Shown here one piece after another: positions 44,521 through 53,066 of a DNA stretch of 64,000 nucleotides. Both the position numbers and the translations under genes were made by a program. This DNA is from CAYFXE01 sp964347035. GTDB lineage: Bacteria > Acidobacteriota > Aminicenantia > Aminicenantales > Aminicenantaceae. The first letter of the stretch is position 1. Every line of letters begins with the position of its first letter. The stretch lies in NCBI GenBank assembly GCA_964347035.1, contig CAYFXE010000006.1:21613-85612 (forward strand). The letters run 5' to 3'. Below the pieces are notes generated by a model. It made no database searches and had not been told where the DNA came from. It saw nothing but the letters and a program-made list of their open reading frames with translations.

Positions 44521-44936
44521 CCCTCTCTCTTCCGGGCATCTCTCAACAACCGATCAATCGTCGCCCGACTGACCATCAGAAGCTTCGCCTCCGTCTCCCT
44601 CGATACATGAATCTCACCAAACTTCTTAAGAACAGATATCATCTCCGGAAGAAAAGGATGGAGCCTCGCTGAACAGATCCGATCACAGACCTTCCATATC
44701 TTCTCTAATGCCTTCTCAACATCCAAACCGTACTTCCTATCTCTCCTCCTGACTTTCTTCTTCGGTCGATCTTTCTCATGCATCTGATAGAGATTGAGTT
44801 TCCAGATGGCATATTTCCTGTTGTAGCCTGTGTTGGCACAGTACTCATCTAAGATCCCCGTCTTCTCTTTCCTATTTGCCTTGAGGTATCTGGGTAGGAC
44901 TTTCAATGTGAGTTGATGTTTCGTGTTCATATTCAT
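44517..44936 (-). CDS. Transposase, N-terminal DNA-binding ORF
   Basis: 139 residues, basic, with a helix-turn-helix (MVSRATIDRLLRDARKREG) at the end and helices (GYNRKYAIWKLNLYQ) earlier. It ends at TGA 44517-44519, overlapping the catalytic ORF's GTG. On its own it could bind the IS ends and act as a repressor. Start ATG with GAGG-type context just inside the right inverted repeat. Confidence 0.8.
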   Translation of the reverse strand: MNMNTKHQLTLKVLPRYLKANRKEKTGILDEYCANTGYNRKYAIWKLNLYQMHEKDRPKKKVRRRDRKYGLDVEKALEKIWKVCDRICSARLHPFLPEMISVLKKFGEIHVSRETEAKLLMVSRATIDRLLRDARKREG

Positions 44937-45204
44937 GCCTCCTGGTGTAAAGCATTTGGGTTAGATTTTAGATGAGTAAACGATATGAGCTTCGGTTAGA
45001 TTTTTATTTGAGCCAACACGTTTGGAAAATGAGGTGTCAAGGCAATAGTTGATCGCCACATTTGAATCAAATTTTACTTTGTGGTATAAGTCCTAGGGTC
45101 ACTACCGGGGATATGATGAATCCCGTAATAGGGAAGATTATCTGCATCAGCTAATGAAGCGGATTTTTATCTTCGTATCTACCAACAAATAAGAGGAGGG
45201 TTTT

Positions 45205-45840
45205 ATGACTATCAAAACATCAAATTTTGTATCAAACCGCAGAGAGTTCCTTAAGAATGTTCTGCCTGCAGGAACTCTGTTCTGCCTTGGATGCAGCCAT
45301 CTTTTAGCGAAGCCAAATCCTGTGGATAAACAAGAAATCCCTGCAAAGAAACACAAATTCCTGGAAGATTCTGGAATGACTGTGGAAGAAGTTTTTAAGT
45401 TCGCTGCTGAAAATTTCGTTCCTTATCTGCAGAATCTAGCAGATGAAATCGGGAAAGAAAAATTTATTGAGATGTTAAAAAAGGTTTCCTTTGAACATAC
45501 GGAAAAATTCATCGGAAGTGTTACGAAGGATTTACCAAAAAAAGACATGGCAGCTTTAGCTGATTTTATGACTAGCTTCCTAAACTCATCTCCGTACAAC
45601 AAGGCCCTTACCTATGAATTTACTGAAAAGTCCGATAAAGTCCTCGAAGTAAAATTTACCGAGTGCCTTTGGGCAAAAGTGTTCCGTGAAGTGAATGCCT
45701 CAGATATCGGATATGCTATTCACTGCTATCCCATCGATGCATGGGCCCGTGCTTTCAATCCTAAGATCAAAGGGACTCTTCCTAAGAATTTGATGGAAGG
45801 GCAGGACGTATGCATCGTTCGTTTTGTATGGATAGGATAG
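45205..45840 (+). CDS. Tat-exported L-2-amino-thiazoline-4-carboxylic acid hydrolase-like protein
   Basis: 211 residues with GAGGAGGG upstream. A twin-arginine signal (SNRREFLKN plus hydrophobic stretch) leads into a helical N-terminal half and a C-terminal domain (LEVKFTECLWAKVFREVNASDIGYAIHCYP ... MEGQDVCIVRFVW-like) that follows the ATC_hydrolase (PF14196) pattern. The founding enzyme opens the thiazoline ring of ATC in Pseudomonas cysteine synthesis, but most members are uncharacterised, and an exported one is unlikely to do exactly that. A strong orphan promoter and structured RNA follow it. Confidence 0.72.
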   Translation: MTIKTSNFVSNRREFLKNVLPAGTLFCLGCSHLLAKPNPVDKQEIPAKKHKFLEDSGMTVEEVFKFAAENFVPYLQNLADEIGKEKFIEMLKKVSFEHTEKFIGSVTKDLPKKDMAALADFMTSFLNSSPYNKALTYEFTEKSDKVLEVKFTECLWAKVFREVNASDIGYAIHCYPIDAWARAFNPKIKGTLPKNLMEGQDVCIVRFVWIG

Positions 45841-45906
45841 CCAAAAGTTAGGCCTGTACAAAAATCGGATAATTTTTTTGTGTTTATGAAAAAATTTAAA
45901 AAAGTA

Positions 45907-45934
45907 TTGACAGAAGAAGTGGCTTTAATATAAT
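45907..45934 (+). promoter_or_regulatory. Consensus sigma-70 promoter of an orphan RNA
   Basis: TTGACA (45907-45912) and TATAAT (45929-45934), both perfect, 16 bases apart. Start expected near 45941. It is the best promoter match in the window and no ORF follows it on this strand before 53 kb. Confidence 0.8.
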
Positions 45935-45940
45935 GGGGCT

Positions 45941-46069
45941 GGTTCTCTTTGGCCGGCTGGAGAGGACTCCTACCATTAGGTTCCCATCAACCCCCCTTTT
46001 GCTGACAACAGCCGGCACCTATATTGTCACTTGCACAGGGGGTCTGAACCCTCTGGTACGCACTTTTTT
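45941..46069 (+). ncRNA. Candidate structured small RNA (about 129 nt) with own promoter and terminator
   Basis: Between the consensus promoter and a terminator there is no coding frame of note. GCCGGCTG (45952-45959) pairs with CAGCCGGC (46009-46016), enclosing GGAG-AGGA-CTCC and, as an alternative to the long stem, GCTG-ACAA-CAGC (46001-46012). The terminator is CAGGGGGT (46036-46043) / ACCCTCTG (46048-46055) with loop CTGA, 8 base pairs with one wobble, then T6 at 46064-46069. I could not recognise the cores of SRP RNA, RNase P, tmRNA or common riboswitches. A divergent 6S RNA or a regulatory sRNA are the leading ideas. Confidence 0.6.
46036..46069 (+). terminator. Terminator of the candidate RNA
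   Basis: Eight-base-pair GC-rich stem with a CTGA loop followed 8 bases later by six T. The spacing to the T-run is longer than ideal. TGC (46032-46034) and GCA (46060-46062) may extend the stem. Confidence 0.6.
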
Positions 46070-46166
46070 AACTTATAAACTAAATTTGAAAATAACAAGA
46101 GGTAAATAATGGGTATATAATGGGTGTATAAAATACCTATTTAGAGCTAGCGGAATCGAACAAGGC

Positions 46167-47618
46167 TTAGAGCGCGCGCAGAAAAGCGATCAAGTTGATA
46201 CCTCTGTTTAATATACCAAATTTTCGTCTGATATTTTTTCGATGTTTCTCTACTGTCTGGTTGGAGATACTTAAAAGTCGTGAAATATCTTTGCTTTTGA
46301 GCCCTCCCCTGATCATGCTGCAAATTTCTATCTCTCTCGGCGTGAGCCTGGTGCTGTTTTCTTTGACGCGGCTTCCGAATGAAGAAGCTAATCCTTTTAG
46401 GTGATGTTCAAGTAATTGAACATATTTTTGAGAAGTTTTTCCATTCTTAAGCCCTTCTAAAATTGGGGATAAAACAGTATCCACATTGGTTGCTATATCC
46501 TCTTTTATTTTTCTTTTTTCTATCTCAATCTGGGCTATAATCTCTCTGAGAGCTATGTTTTTTTGTTCTAAAGCTAATGCTTGTTTTTGTAACTTTGTTT
46601 GGGACCTTCTGAGCTTTTCTTCACTCTGTCTTAATTCCTTCTCGGCTCGCTTTCGTTCTTTTATTTCCTTTTTCATCTGTTTGATTGCAGTCGTAAGTTC
46701 TTGGGTTCGATCTTCCACTTCTCGTTCCAATATATCATGAGCTTTCTGTAAAGCTTCTTCTGCCTCTTTCCTATCAGTGATTTCGCTCCAGTAGCCGATT
46801 ATTTCGAGTGGTTTCCCCTCTTCATCCTTCACCAACTTCATCTCATCTCTCATCCAAATATATGTCCCATTCTTAATCCTGAAGCGGTATTCGTAGGTGT
46901 GATAATCCTTATCGAATATCTGAGGCACTTCGTTTTGAACGATCTGCACATCATCTGGATGGACATGGCTGATCCAGAAATTCGTTTTCTCGATAAAATC
47001 TTCTGGTTTGTATCCTGTCATTTGAGTCACGTTATCGGTTATAAAAGTCGCTCCATAATCGCCACTGATCTCTGCTGAATAAATAACGGCCGAAGTGGAA
47101 GAAAGCAAATATTGCAGCCTCTCATTAGCCAAAAGAATCTGCTGCTCTGTGTTTTTCTGCTCACTGATATCTATGAATGAACCAAACATATACTTTGGCT
47201 GACCTGATTCATCTTCGATAACACTTGCCGCAAACTGAACACTAAACAAGGAACCATCCTTTTTCTTCCCGATATCTACTCCTGTTCTCCGCCTCTTTTC
47301 ACTTAACGCTTTGATGGTCTTCTGGATTCCCTCTCCTTCCCAGAATTCTGGTAAATACCTCCCAAGAATCTCTTCTTTACTGTTGTAACCCCACATTTTT
47401 ACACATGAGTCATTAACATATACCAATTTTCCCTTCATGTCGGTAATTCCTATGGCATTTATCGAGGATGCTATAGCATGTTCGAGAATGTTCAAATCTA
47501 TACCTGTTTTTTTCTTCTTCACCTTTGCCTTTTCCGATTCCGAAAACTTATTGTGGAGTGTAGCAGATTCATTTATATGGGTTTTTTTTCTCTTTTTATA
47601 GTTTTTCATCTGAGTCAT
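46167..47618 (-). CDS. PAS-PAS regulator with LuxR-type DNA-binding domain
   Basis: 483 residues, cytoplasmic. PAS domain 1 (about 45-155, MKGKLVYVNDSCVKMWGYNSKEEILGR, ending in FIDISEQKNTE), PAS domain 2 (160-290, FITDNVTQMTGYKPEDFI ... IGYWSEITDRKEAEEAL), a long coiled coil (290-385), and a C-terminal LuxR helix-turn-helix (LTPREIEICSMIRGGLKSKD, SNQTVEKHRKNIRRKFGI). It senses a small molecule, redox state or gas and binds DNA directly, with no kinase or receiver domain. Target genes unknown; the divergent region before 47619 is AT-rich. Confidence 0.92.
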   Translation of the reverse strand: MTQMKNYKKRKKTHINESATLHNKFSESEKAKVKKKKTGIDLNILEHAIASSINAIGITDMKGKLVYVNDSCVKMWGYNSKEEILGRYLPEFWEGEGIQKTIKALSEKRRRTGVDIGKKKDGSLFSVQFAASVIEDESGQPKYMFGSFIDISEQKNTEQQILLANERLQYLLSSTSAVIYSAEISGDYGATFITDNVTQMTGYKPEDFIEKTNFWISHVHPDDVQIVQNEVPQIFDKDYHTYEYRFRIKNGTYIWMRDEMKLVKDEEGKPLEIIGYWSEITDRKEAEEALQKAHDILEREVEDRTQELTTAIKQMKKEIKERKRAEKELRQSEEKLRRSQTKLQKQALALEQKNIALREIIAQIEIEKRKIKEDIATNVDTVLSPILEGLKNGKTSQKYVQLLEHHLKGLASSFGSRVKENSTRLTPREIEICSMIRGGLKSKDISRLLSISNQTVEKHRKNIRRKFGILNRGINLIAFLRAL

Positions 47619-47790
47619 TCAAGTGGGATACTACCTTTACATCATATTATTTCTACACAGTTATTCCCTAAAGAAATCTAGCACTCTGAAATAGAATAGT
47701 CAAGGTAGCCCTTTCACGTCTATTTTAATATCGCGACAAAGATGATTCATATACTCTTAATTCGCATCTAAAAAAATGCATGTTGGCTGT

Positions 47791-48930
47791 CTATTTCCAC
47801 TCGATTCTATACCGCTTTATAACCGGAATCCCTTTCTCATCTGCCTTAATCAGGCAATAGGCTCTGTTATTCTTTATCGTAGTTATCAGTTCATTATCAG
47901 GATGACGAAATTTTGCTATATATCTCCCTCCCGGGTCAAAAACATCTTAATAAATTTTATCCTGCTTTGCTCTTGCAAAGGTTCGCACATATATCCGACC
48001 TTCATCACCACATATAAAATTGCTATAAATAGGGTAATGTTTGGGCCAATGACCGGGAATTTTGATCACAGGAGAGGGTAAGGATCGGTTCGGGTATCTC
48101 CGCCTAAACTCTCTTTTTAAATTTTCTTTGGTAATTTTTATCGGTGTGTAAGCCTTTACAATTCGTTTGATCAATTTCCCATCTCTGTCATGGATATTCA
48201 ATTCATATTTGAAGGTTCTTCCCCAAATCAATGAATCGTCTTCGATAACCTGAAAATGATAGAGCTCTGTCAGTTCTGCTGGCGGAGGTTTTGGGGGCAT
48301 CTCCATTGATGTGATCGTCATTATTCGCTTGAACTCTTGATCGAATTTCACCAAATCTTGAGTAATCTTTTTTCCTAAAGTCACGATATGTCCGTAAACA
48401 TATCCTCGGGAATCAGCCAAAGCTTGAAATGGACGGTATTTTCCTGTGCTTATCTCTTTAAGACATCTCCCATTTTTGGAGTAATAAGAGAAACGGTTGT
48501 TACCCCGATCCATTATCGTGATATCTTTTCCTCTAACTAAATGGAATCTATACGGTGATTGAATCTCTCCAGGCCCCTGTCCTTTTGTCCCGAATTTTCT
48601 GAGAAACTTGCCATCTCTGTTGTAAACCTTTATGCACATTTCCTTCCGATCAAAGACGATGATGTCTCCTTCCTCGTCCGCATGAACAGAATTCAATGAG
48701 GAAAACATATATTTTTCATCCCTGTTTTTTCCGCCGATACGGAGATCTTCTGTTAGTATCAATTTATTGGGAATATCCGGTAAGAGGACAGGTTTTTTGG
48801 GATTATAGACAACTTTCACGCTATCTTCTTGTTTGATCATGACCTTTTGTGCTTGCAGAGGAAAAATCAAAAAAGCGCAAATACAAAAAAGTCCTATAAA
48901 ATAACTTAGGACGATAGATTTTCTAATCAT
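47791..48930 (-). CDS. 6-bladed beta-propeller protein with an in-frame TAA near the end
   Basis: The frame from ATG 48930 gives 327 residues to TAA at 47947-47949. Beyond it the same frame continues for 51 more codons (DVFDPGGRYIAKFRHPD ... KRYRIEWK) to TAG at 47791-47793. That tail is exactly the expected last blade of this family, so the TAA is a premature stop or an error. Signal peptide about 1-27. The body has NHL-like blades (GDIIVFDRKEMCIKVYNRDGKFLRKFGTKGQGPGE-style repeats). Periplasmic or secreted; the family is common near TPR and M1 peptidase-like genes. Function unknown. Confidence 0.82.
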
Positions 48931-48947
48931 AACAAGCTCCTATTCTC

Positions 48948-50960
48948 CTAATCCTTCTTAGAGGCGGGTTTTAATAGGTACTCCTTGGCTTTGTCGTAAT
49001 AAAAATAGAAACGGGGATGGCGTCCCATGGTGATCGTCTTCTGATAAAAGGAGATGGCCTCCTGGCGCATTCCCAGCAAATCATGACAAATACCCAACCA
49101 CAAGTGCAATACCTGTACGATTTGTTCGTGCGGCCAGGGCATCAGATGAAAATCTAAATCTCCGTCGAGCGCCTGTGTGTAATATTTGATAGCCAGCTCA
49201 TACTGATCCTGGCGATAAGCGGTATTTCCTCTTTCTAATGCAGGCCAAGAACGAGCAGGATCTATCCAGAGAGCCCGGTCAAACAGCCTCTCCGCCTCCT
49301 CGTATTTCTTCCGGAACAACAGCTTCCGGCCCATCGACGTGTATATCCAGATTTTTATATCATCATCCCAACGCAGCACTTTGAATTCAGGATCTAACAG
49401 CACCAATTCCGGCCTGAAAGAAAGCTCAAACCGAAAGGGATTCTCTTCATCTTCTACGATCATTCTGTGCGCAAATTTTCGTTCTCCCTTCAAGGCAACG
49501 ACCTCTACAGGCATCCGGAATTTAATCCGTTTCTGTATGATCTTCCCCTCGACTTCAAATCCTCCTTTCTCCTCTTCATCAAAATGATAGTCTAACTCGT
49601 ACTCGGGAACTCCTGTCCCGTATACCCATTGTTCAAAGAACCAACTGAGAGACTGACCGTAAACTCTTTCGGCCAGCATCTCCAGATCCCGGATTTCTAC
49701 GGCTTTCATGTAGAAATCTCGGATAAGACTCTTCATCATCCTGAAAAAGCCCTCATCTCCTATGATGTGTCGAAGCATATGGAATATGTAAGACCCTTTG
49801 GCATACAGAAACTCCCCTCCCTTCTCCAGGGTATAATATTTTGTTATGGGAGCCCTTTCATTTCCAGCCAGCGCCGCCATCCTCTGCGCCTCTAAGTCGA
49901 CTCTAAATCGCTCTTCACCCCTCATCGAGCGAATATACAACCTGGACAGATATTCAGCAGGAGCTTCCATCAGCAAACAGTAATCCTCCGGTGTCTTCGC
50001 CTGAACCACACCTCCAAACCAGTGATGAGCCAGCTCATGACTCCATGTCCAATCAGAGTAAATGTATTTCAGAGAGAATTGATTGAAGTCAATATAAGTG
50101 AGGCCGTTGAGTCCAACCGGTCTCGTTTTGGAGTGCGCGGTCACAAGATATAGGATCGGATAGGGATATGGACAGAGAAGGCTCCCATAATATTCCAGGA
50201 TTGCTCTGGCCTTTTCCGCTGCGGCTTTTGCCGTGAAAGGCTCTTCAGTATCCATGTAGACTGCTATTTTGGGCGCTTGATCCTCGAAGACATATCTTCT
50301 GAAGCGGCCGGCAAACACGAAGTAGTAGTTGGAAGACCCAAAGCTTCTCCATCGGGATATCTTTTTATCATCCAGCATCTCAGAGGAAACCTCATGTCCA
50401 CTGGTTAATATTTCGAAATCTTTGGGTATGGTGAAAGCAAAATCGGCAGGAGCCTGGTCGCAGTAGTAATCGTTGACAGGATACCACTTACGCAGATAAA
50501 AAAACCGATGCCGGCCTAACTCATCGTCTGGTTCCTGCTCTCCTGTCTTACTCTTAAGTGGTGGAAAACGACACACATAATCCAGATGAATCATACAGCT
50601 TTTTGTTTTCTTCGAAGGTTCGGCAAGATAAATCACAACGTAGTCAGCTCCCTCTGGCATCGTGAATTTAAGAGTGTTCCCTTCCTTATCATTCACCGAT
50701 CGAATCTCAATCCTCCGATCAAGCTCGAAAATAACAAAATCCAATTGAGCTTCTTTCAATTCGAATGTTACGACCGCTTTTGCCTTAACTTCTGTTGAAT
50801 CTGCGAGAAATTCTGCCCGAAGTTCGTAGCGGGTAATGTCTATATCGGGAAATTCTTCCATACCAGGGATGTAATCTGATTGTGAAAAGGCTACCACCGG
50901 CCAACACAAAAAAACCACTACGACAATGGTCAGCCTCAGAAATCTCGCCCAAAATTTCAT
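48948..50960 (-). CDS. M1-family (gluzincin) aminopeptidase-like protein with TPRs
   Basis: 670 residues: signal peptide (1-26), N-terminal beta-saddle, catalytic domain with HELAH (308-312) as zinc ligands and E332 as the likely third ligand, one residue further than the usual HEXXH-x18-E. The substrate-binding GxMEN motif is replaced by GLNGL (283-287), so N-terminal amine recognition may be lost. A C-terminal TPR region (540-660, KYEEAERLFDRALWIDPARSWP) follows. Periplasmic. It precedes the propeller gene by 17 bases on the same strand, so both are probably co-transcribed. Confidence 0.85.
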   Translation of the reverse strand: MKFWARFLRLTIVVVVFLCWPVVAFSQSDYIPGMEEFPDIDITRYELRAEFLADSTEVKAKAVVTFELKEAQLDFVIFELDRRIEIRSVNDKEGNTLKFTMPEGADYVVIYLAEPSKKTKSCMIHLDYVCRFPPLKSKTGEQEPDDELGRHRFFYLRKWYPVNDYYCDQAPADFAFTIPKDFEILTSGHEVSSEMLDDKKISRWRSFGSSNYYFVFAGRFRRYVFEDQAPKIAVYMDTEEPFTAKAAAEKARAILEYYGSLLCPYPYPILYLVTAHSKTRPVGLNGLTYIDFNQFSLKYIYSDWTWSHELAHHWFGGVVQAKTPEDYCLLMEAPAEYLSRLYIRSMRGEERFRVDLEAQRMAALAGNERAPITKYYTLEKGGEFLYAKGSYIFHMLRHIIGDEGFFRMMKSLIRDFYMKAVEIRDLEMLAERVYGQSLSWFFEQWVYGTGVPEYELDYHFDEEEKGGFEVEGKIIQKRIKFRMPVEVVALKGERKFAHRMIVEDEENPFRFELSFRPELVLLDPEFKVLRWDDDIKIWIYTSMGRKLLFRKKYEEAERLFDRALWIDPARSWPALERGNTAYRQDQYELAIKYYTQALDGDLDFHLMPWPHEQIVQVLHLWLGICHDLLGMRQEAISFYQKTITMGRHPRFYFYYDKAKEYLLKPASKKD

Positions 50961-51046
50961 CTAAGCTTGCCTATCTTGTCTCCTTGCACAGGAATAAGTG
51001 AGGAAGTTTCTTCTTCTCTCTCAATAAGCTAAAAATCTTCCCAACA

Positions 51047-52828
51047 CTACTTTTTTTTCAGCTCTTTCAACCGCTTTTCCACCTCTTCCTCTTCTTCCCC
51101 ACCTAAATAGAGGTATTTCTCATAATGGGAAATAGCCTTTTCGATGAGTTTTTCATCTTGTCCAGATCGAGCTTGAAAGATCTTCCCGATCTCATAATAC
51201 GGTTCAGGATCATTGGGTTCCAGCTCTACAGCCCTCTTAAAGTGCCCTAAAGCCTCCTCCAACAAATTCTCTTCAATATATAACCTACCCAGAGACTTAT
51301 GCGCCCGAAAAGAAACTGGCCTCTTCATAACGATCAAAGAAATGGCCAGCTCATCTTCTGAGATCTCATCTCTTCTTCTCACTTCCTTTTTTCCTTTTTC
51401 GTATTGAATCGCTTTCTTCCAGGAATCCTCAGCCTCTTCATATCTTTTTAGTTCATGATAAGCACATCCCAAATTATAGTACCCCATAGCATCTTTTGAA
51501 CGGATCGCAACGACTTCCTTATAGGATTCTACAGATCGTTCGTAATCATGCATCTTAAAATATACGTTTCCCATCAAGTCGTGGGCATCCTTAAAACCTG
51601 GCTTAATCTCAACGGCCCGCAGCGCATATTTTAAGGCTTTATCTAATTTATTGGAGGCATTATAAAGCTGTCCAAGGTTATAATTCATCTCGGGACTTTT
51701 ATCCTCTATCTCTAAAAAATTCCATAGAAGGGCCTCAGCTTCCCGTAATTTTCCATCCCTCAACAGGAATAAAGCGGATTCATTAATCTCCTCATAATCA
51801 ACCGGGCCGAGGTTCATTAATGGATAAGTGTATTCTAATTCACTTTTGTCGATGAGATTTTTGGTCAGCTCTAAGTCTTTCAAGGAATATTTGAGATCAT
51901 ACTTTTCAAAAACATCGTGCAGTGAAATCCTGAGAAACCTTTCGAATAACTGTGACGCTTTCTCATACTTATGCTGTTTGTCGTATAAGATAGCCAGGTT
52001 TCTCATGGCTTCCACCAGATAAGGCTTCATCTCTAGGGTCTGTTCAAAACATAAAGTGGCATTTTCGATATCATTGAGTTTATAGTGGATATATCCTTTA
52101 ATGAAATAAAACTCAGCCTGAGGTCCTTTGAGCATTAGAGCTTCTTGTGTCTCATTTAACGCCTTGTCCCAGTCCTCTTTCTCTAATTCAATATCTATCT
52201 GTTGAAGAGTACATCTTATAGGATCATATCCCCATTTTTTCGCCAACCTGAAATGCTCTCCGGCCTCTGAAAAGTTACCTTTTTTCTTGCGATAGAGGCC
52301 CAGGATGAAATTCGGCAAGCCGATATTGGGATCTTCCATTTTTATTTCTTTGAGGACACCCTGAAGCCATTTATCTCTGAGCAGCTGAAATGGAAATCTA
52401 AATCCCTTTCTTAGAGCTTTCTTCTGAATATAGCTGCGAAATCTTTTGTTATGAGCCTTACAGACTTCCGCAGCCTCTTCGAATCTATCCTGTTTAAAAT
52501 AAACAAATCCAAGAAGGGTGTAGGCTTCATAGTCTTTAGGAAAAAAAGTGATTTCCTCTTTCAATGAGTTTATCGCTTTTTCATATTCCCCTAACTTGAA
52601 ATAGGCATATCCCAATTTTGATCTAATGCCTCGGATCATGGGATTTTTTTCTACCACCTGATTGTAAAAATTAGCCGCCCCCTCATGATTCTGGAGAAAC
52701 ATCATGCGGTTGGCAATTTCCAGTGGATCTTTACCAGTTTGAGGATACAAATGATTCCCGCCGCAGATGAGAATCATAAAAAAAATAAAGATGACTTTTT
52801 GAGCAGCCTTTGTTTTATTTAAAATCAT
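51047..52828 (-). CDS. Exported TPR protein
   Basis: 593 residues: signal peptide (about 1-30) and about a dozen tetratricopeptide repeats in two blocks (residues 35-130 and 165-580), such as KLGEYEKAINSLKEEITFFP and LEEALGHFKRAVELEPNDPEPYYEIG. It is a protein-interaction scaffold in the periplasm or outer membrane. A sigma-54-type promoter lies 33 bases upstream. It is separated by 86 bases from the M1-like gene and could read through into it. Confidence 0.88.
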   Translation of the reverse strand: MILNKTKAAQKVIFIFFMILICGGNHLYPQTGKDPLEIANRMMFLQNHEGAANFYNQVVEKNPMIRGIRSKLGYAYFKLGEYEKAINSLKEEITFFPKDYEAYTLLGFVYFKQDRFEEAAEVCKAHNKRFRSYIQKKALRKGFRFPFQLLRDKWLQGVLKEIKMEDPNIGLPNFILGLYRKKKGNFSEAGEHFRLAKKWGYDPIRCTLQQIDIELEKEDWDKALNETQEALMLKGPQAEFYFIKGYIHYKLNDIENATLCFEQTLEMKPYLVEAMRNLAILYDKQHKYEKASQLFERFLRISLHDVFEKYDLKYSLKDLELTKNLIDKSELEYTYPLMNLGPVDYEEINESALFLLRDGKLREAEALLWNFLEIEDKSPEMNYNLGQLYNASNKLDKALKYALRAVEIKPGFKDAHDLMGNVYFKMHDYERSVESYKEVVAIRSKDAMGYYNLGCAYHELKRYEEAEDSWKKAIQYEKGKKEVRRRDEISEDELAISLIVMKRPVSFRAHKSLGRLYIEENLLEEALGHFKRAVELEPNDPEPYYEIGKIFQARSGQDEKLIEKAISHYEKYLYLGGEEEEEVEKRLKELKKK

Positions 52829-52860
52829 CGATGATTATTTAATACCCCCACGGTTAGAAT

Positions 52861-52876
52861 AGCAAATTATGTGCCA
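52861..52876 (-). promoter_or_regulatory. Sigma-54-type (-24/-12) promoter
   Basis: On the minus strand TGGCACA-TAAT-TTGCT (52876-52861), GG and GC 10 bases apart, very close to consensus. The start would fall near 52850, about 22 bases before the TPR gene. Confidence 0.6.
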
Positions 52877-53066
52877 ATTACGATAGGGATTTTACTATAT
52901 TTTCAGGAGTCTTTCTGTTTAATTTCATAACAGATGTAAAATTTATTTACATATGATTATTGTCCATTCTGGGAATGTCTCTTCTATTCTTCCCTTGACT
53001 TGCTCCTCTTCAAATCTTTATGATGTTCCTTCAATAAAATCTGCTCTTGTCGGAGATGCATCTATA

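Larger units (their letters stand above)
43672..45016 (-). mobile_element. Insertion sequence with long compound inverted repeats, DDE transposase in two ORFs
   Basis: About 1345 bases bounded by TTGGCTCA (43672-43679) and TGAGCCAA (45009-45016). The ends stay similar for some 55 bases. Each carries two copies of TAAAATCTAAC, the inner one within ATCGTTTACTCATYTAAAATCTAAC (one mismatch between ends). The two ORFs make one transposase. No obvious target-site duplication was seen in the flanks (gccgaa / cacg), so the outer limits may be a few bases off. It lies between the TonB receptor promoter and the plus-strand ATC-hydrolase-like gene. Confidence 0.85.

Noticed and set aside
45941..46069. 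tmRNA, SRP RNA or RNase P RNA at the orphan RNA locus
   Set aside because: None of their conserved cores (SRP GGAAGG-type loop, tmRNA tag ORF and tRNA-like ends, RNase P motifs) could be found.
35681..47949. TAA reassigned as a sense codon in this genome
   Set aside because: Many intact genes end at TAA exactly where their families end, so general reassignment is not supported; local errors or nonsense mutations are simpler.
47776..48081. 101-codon plus-strand ORF starting at 47776
   Set aside because: It lies opposite the last blade of the propeller protein, which is the family-consistent reading.
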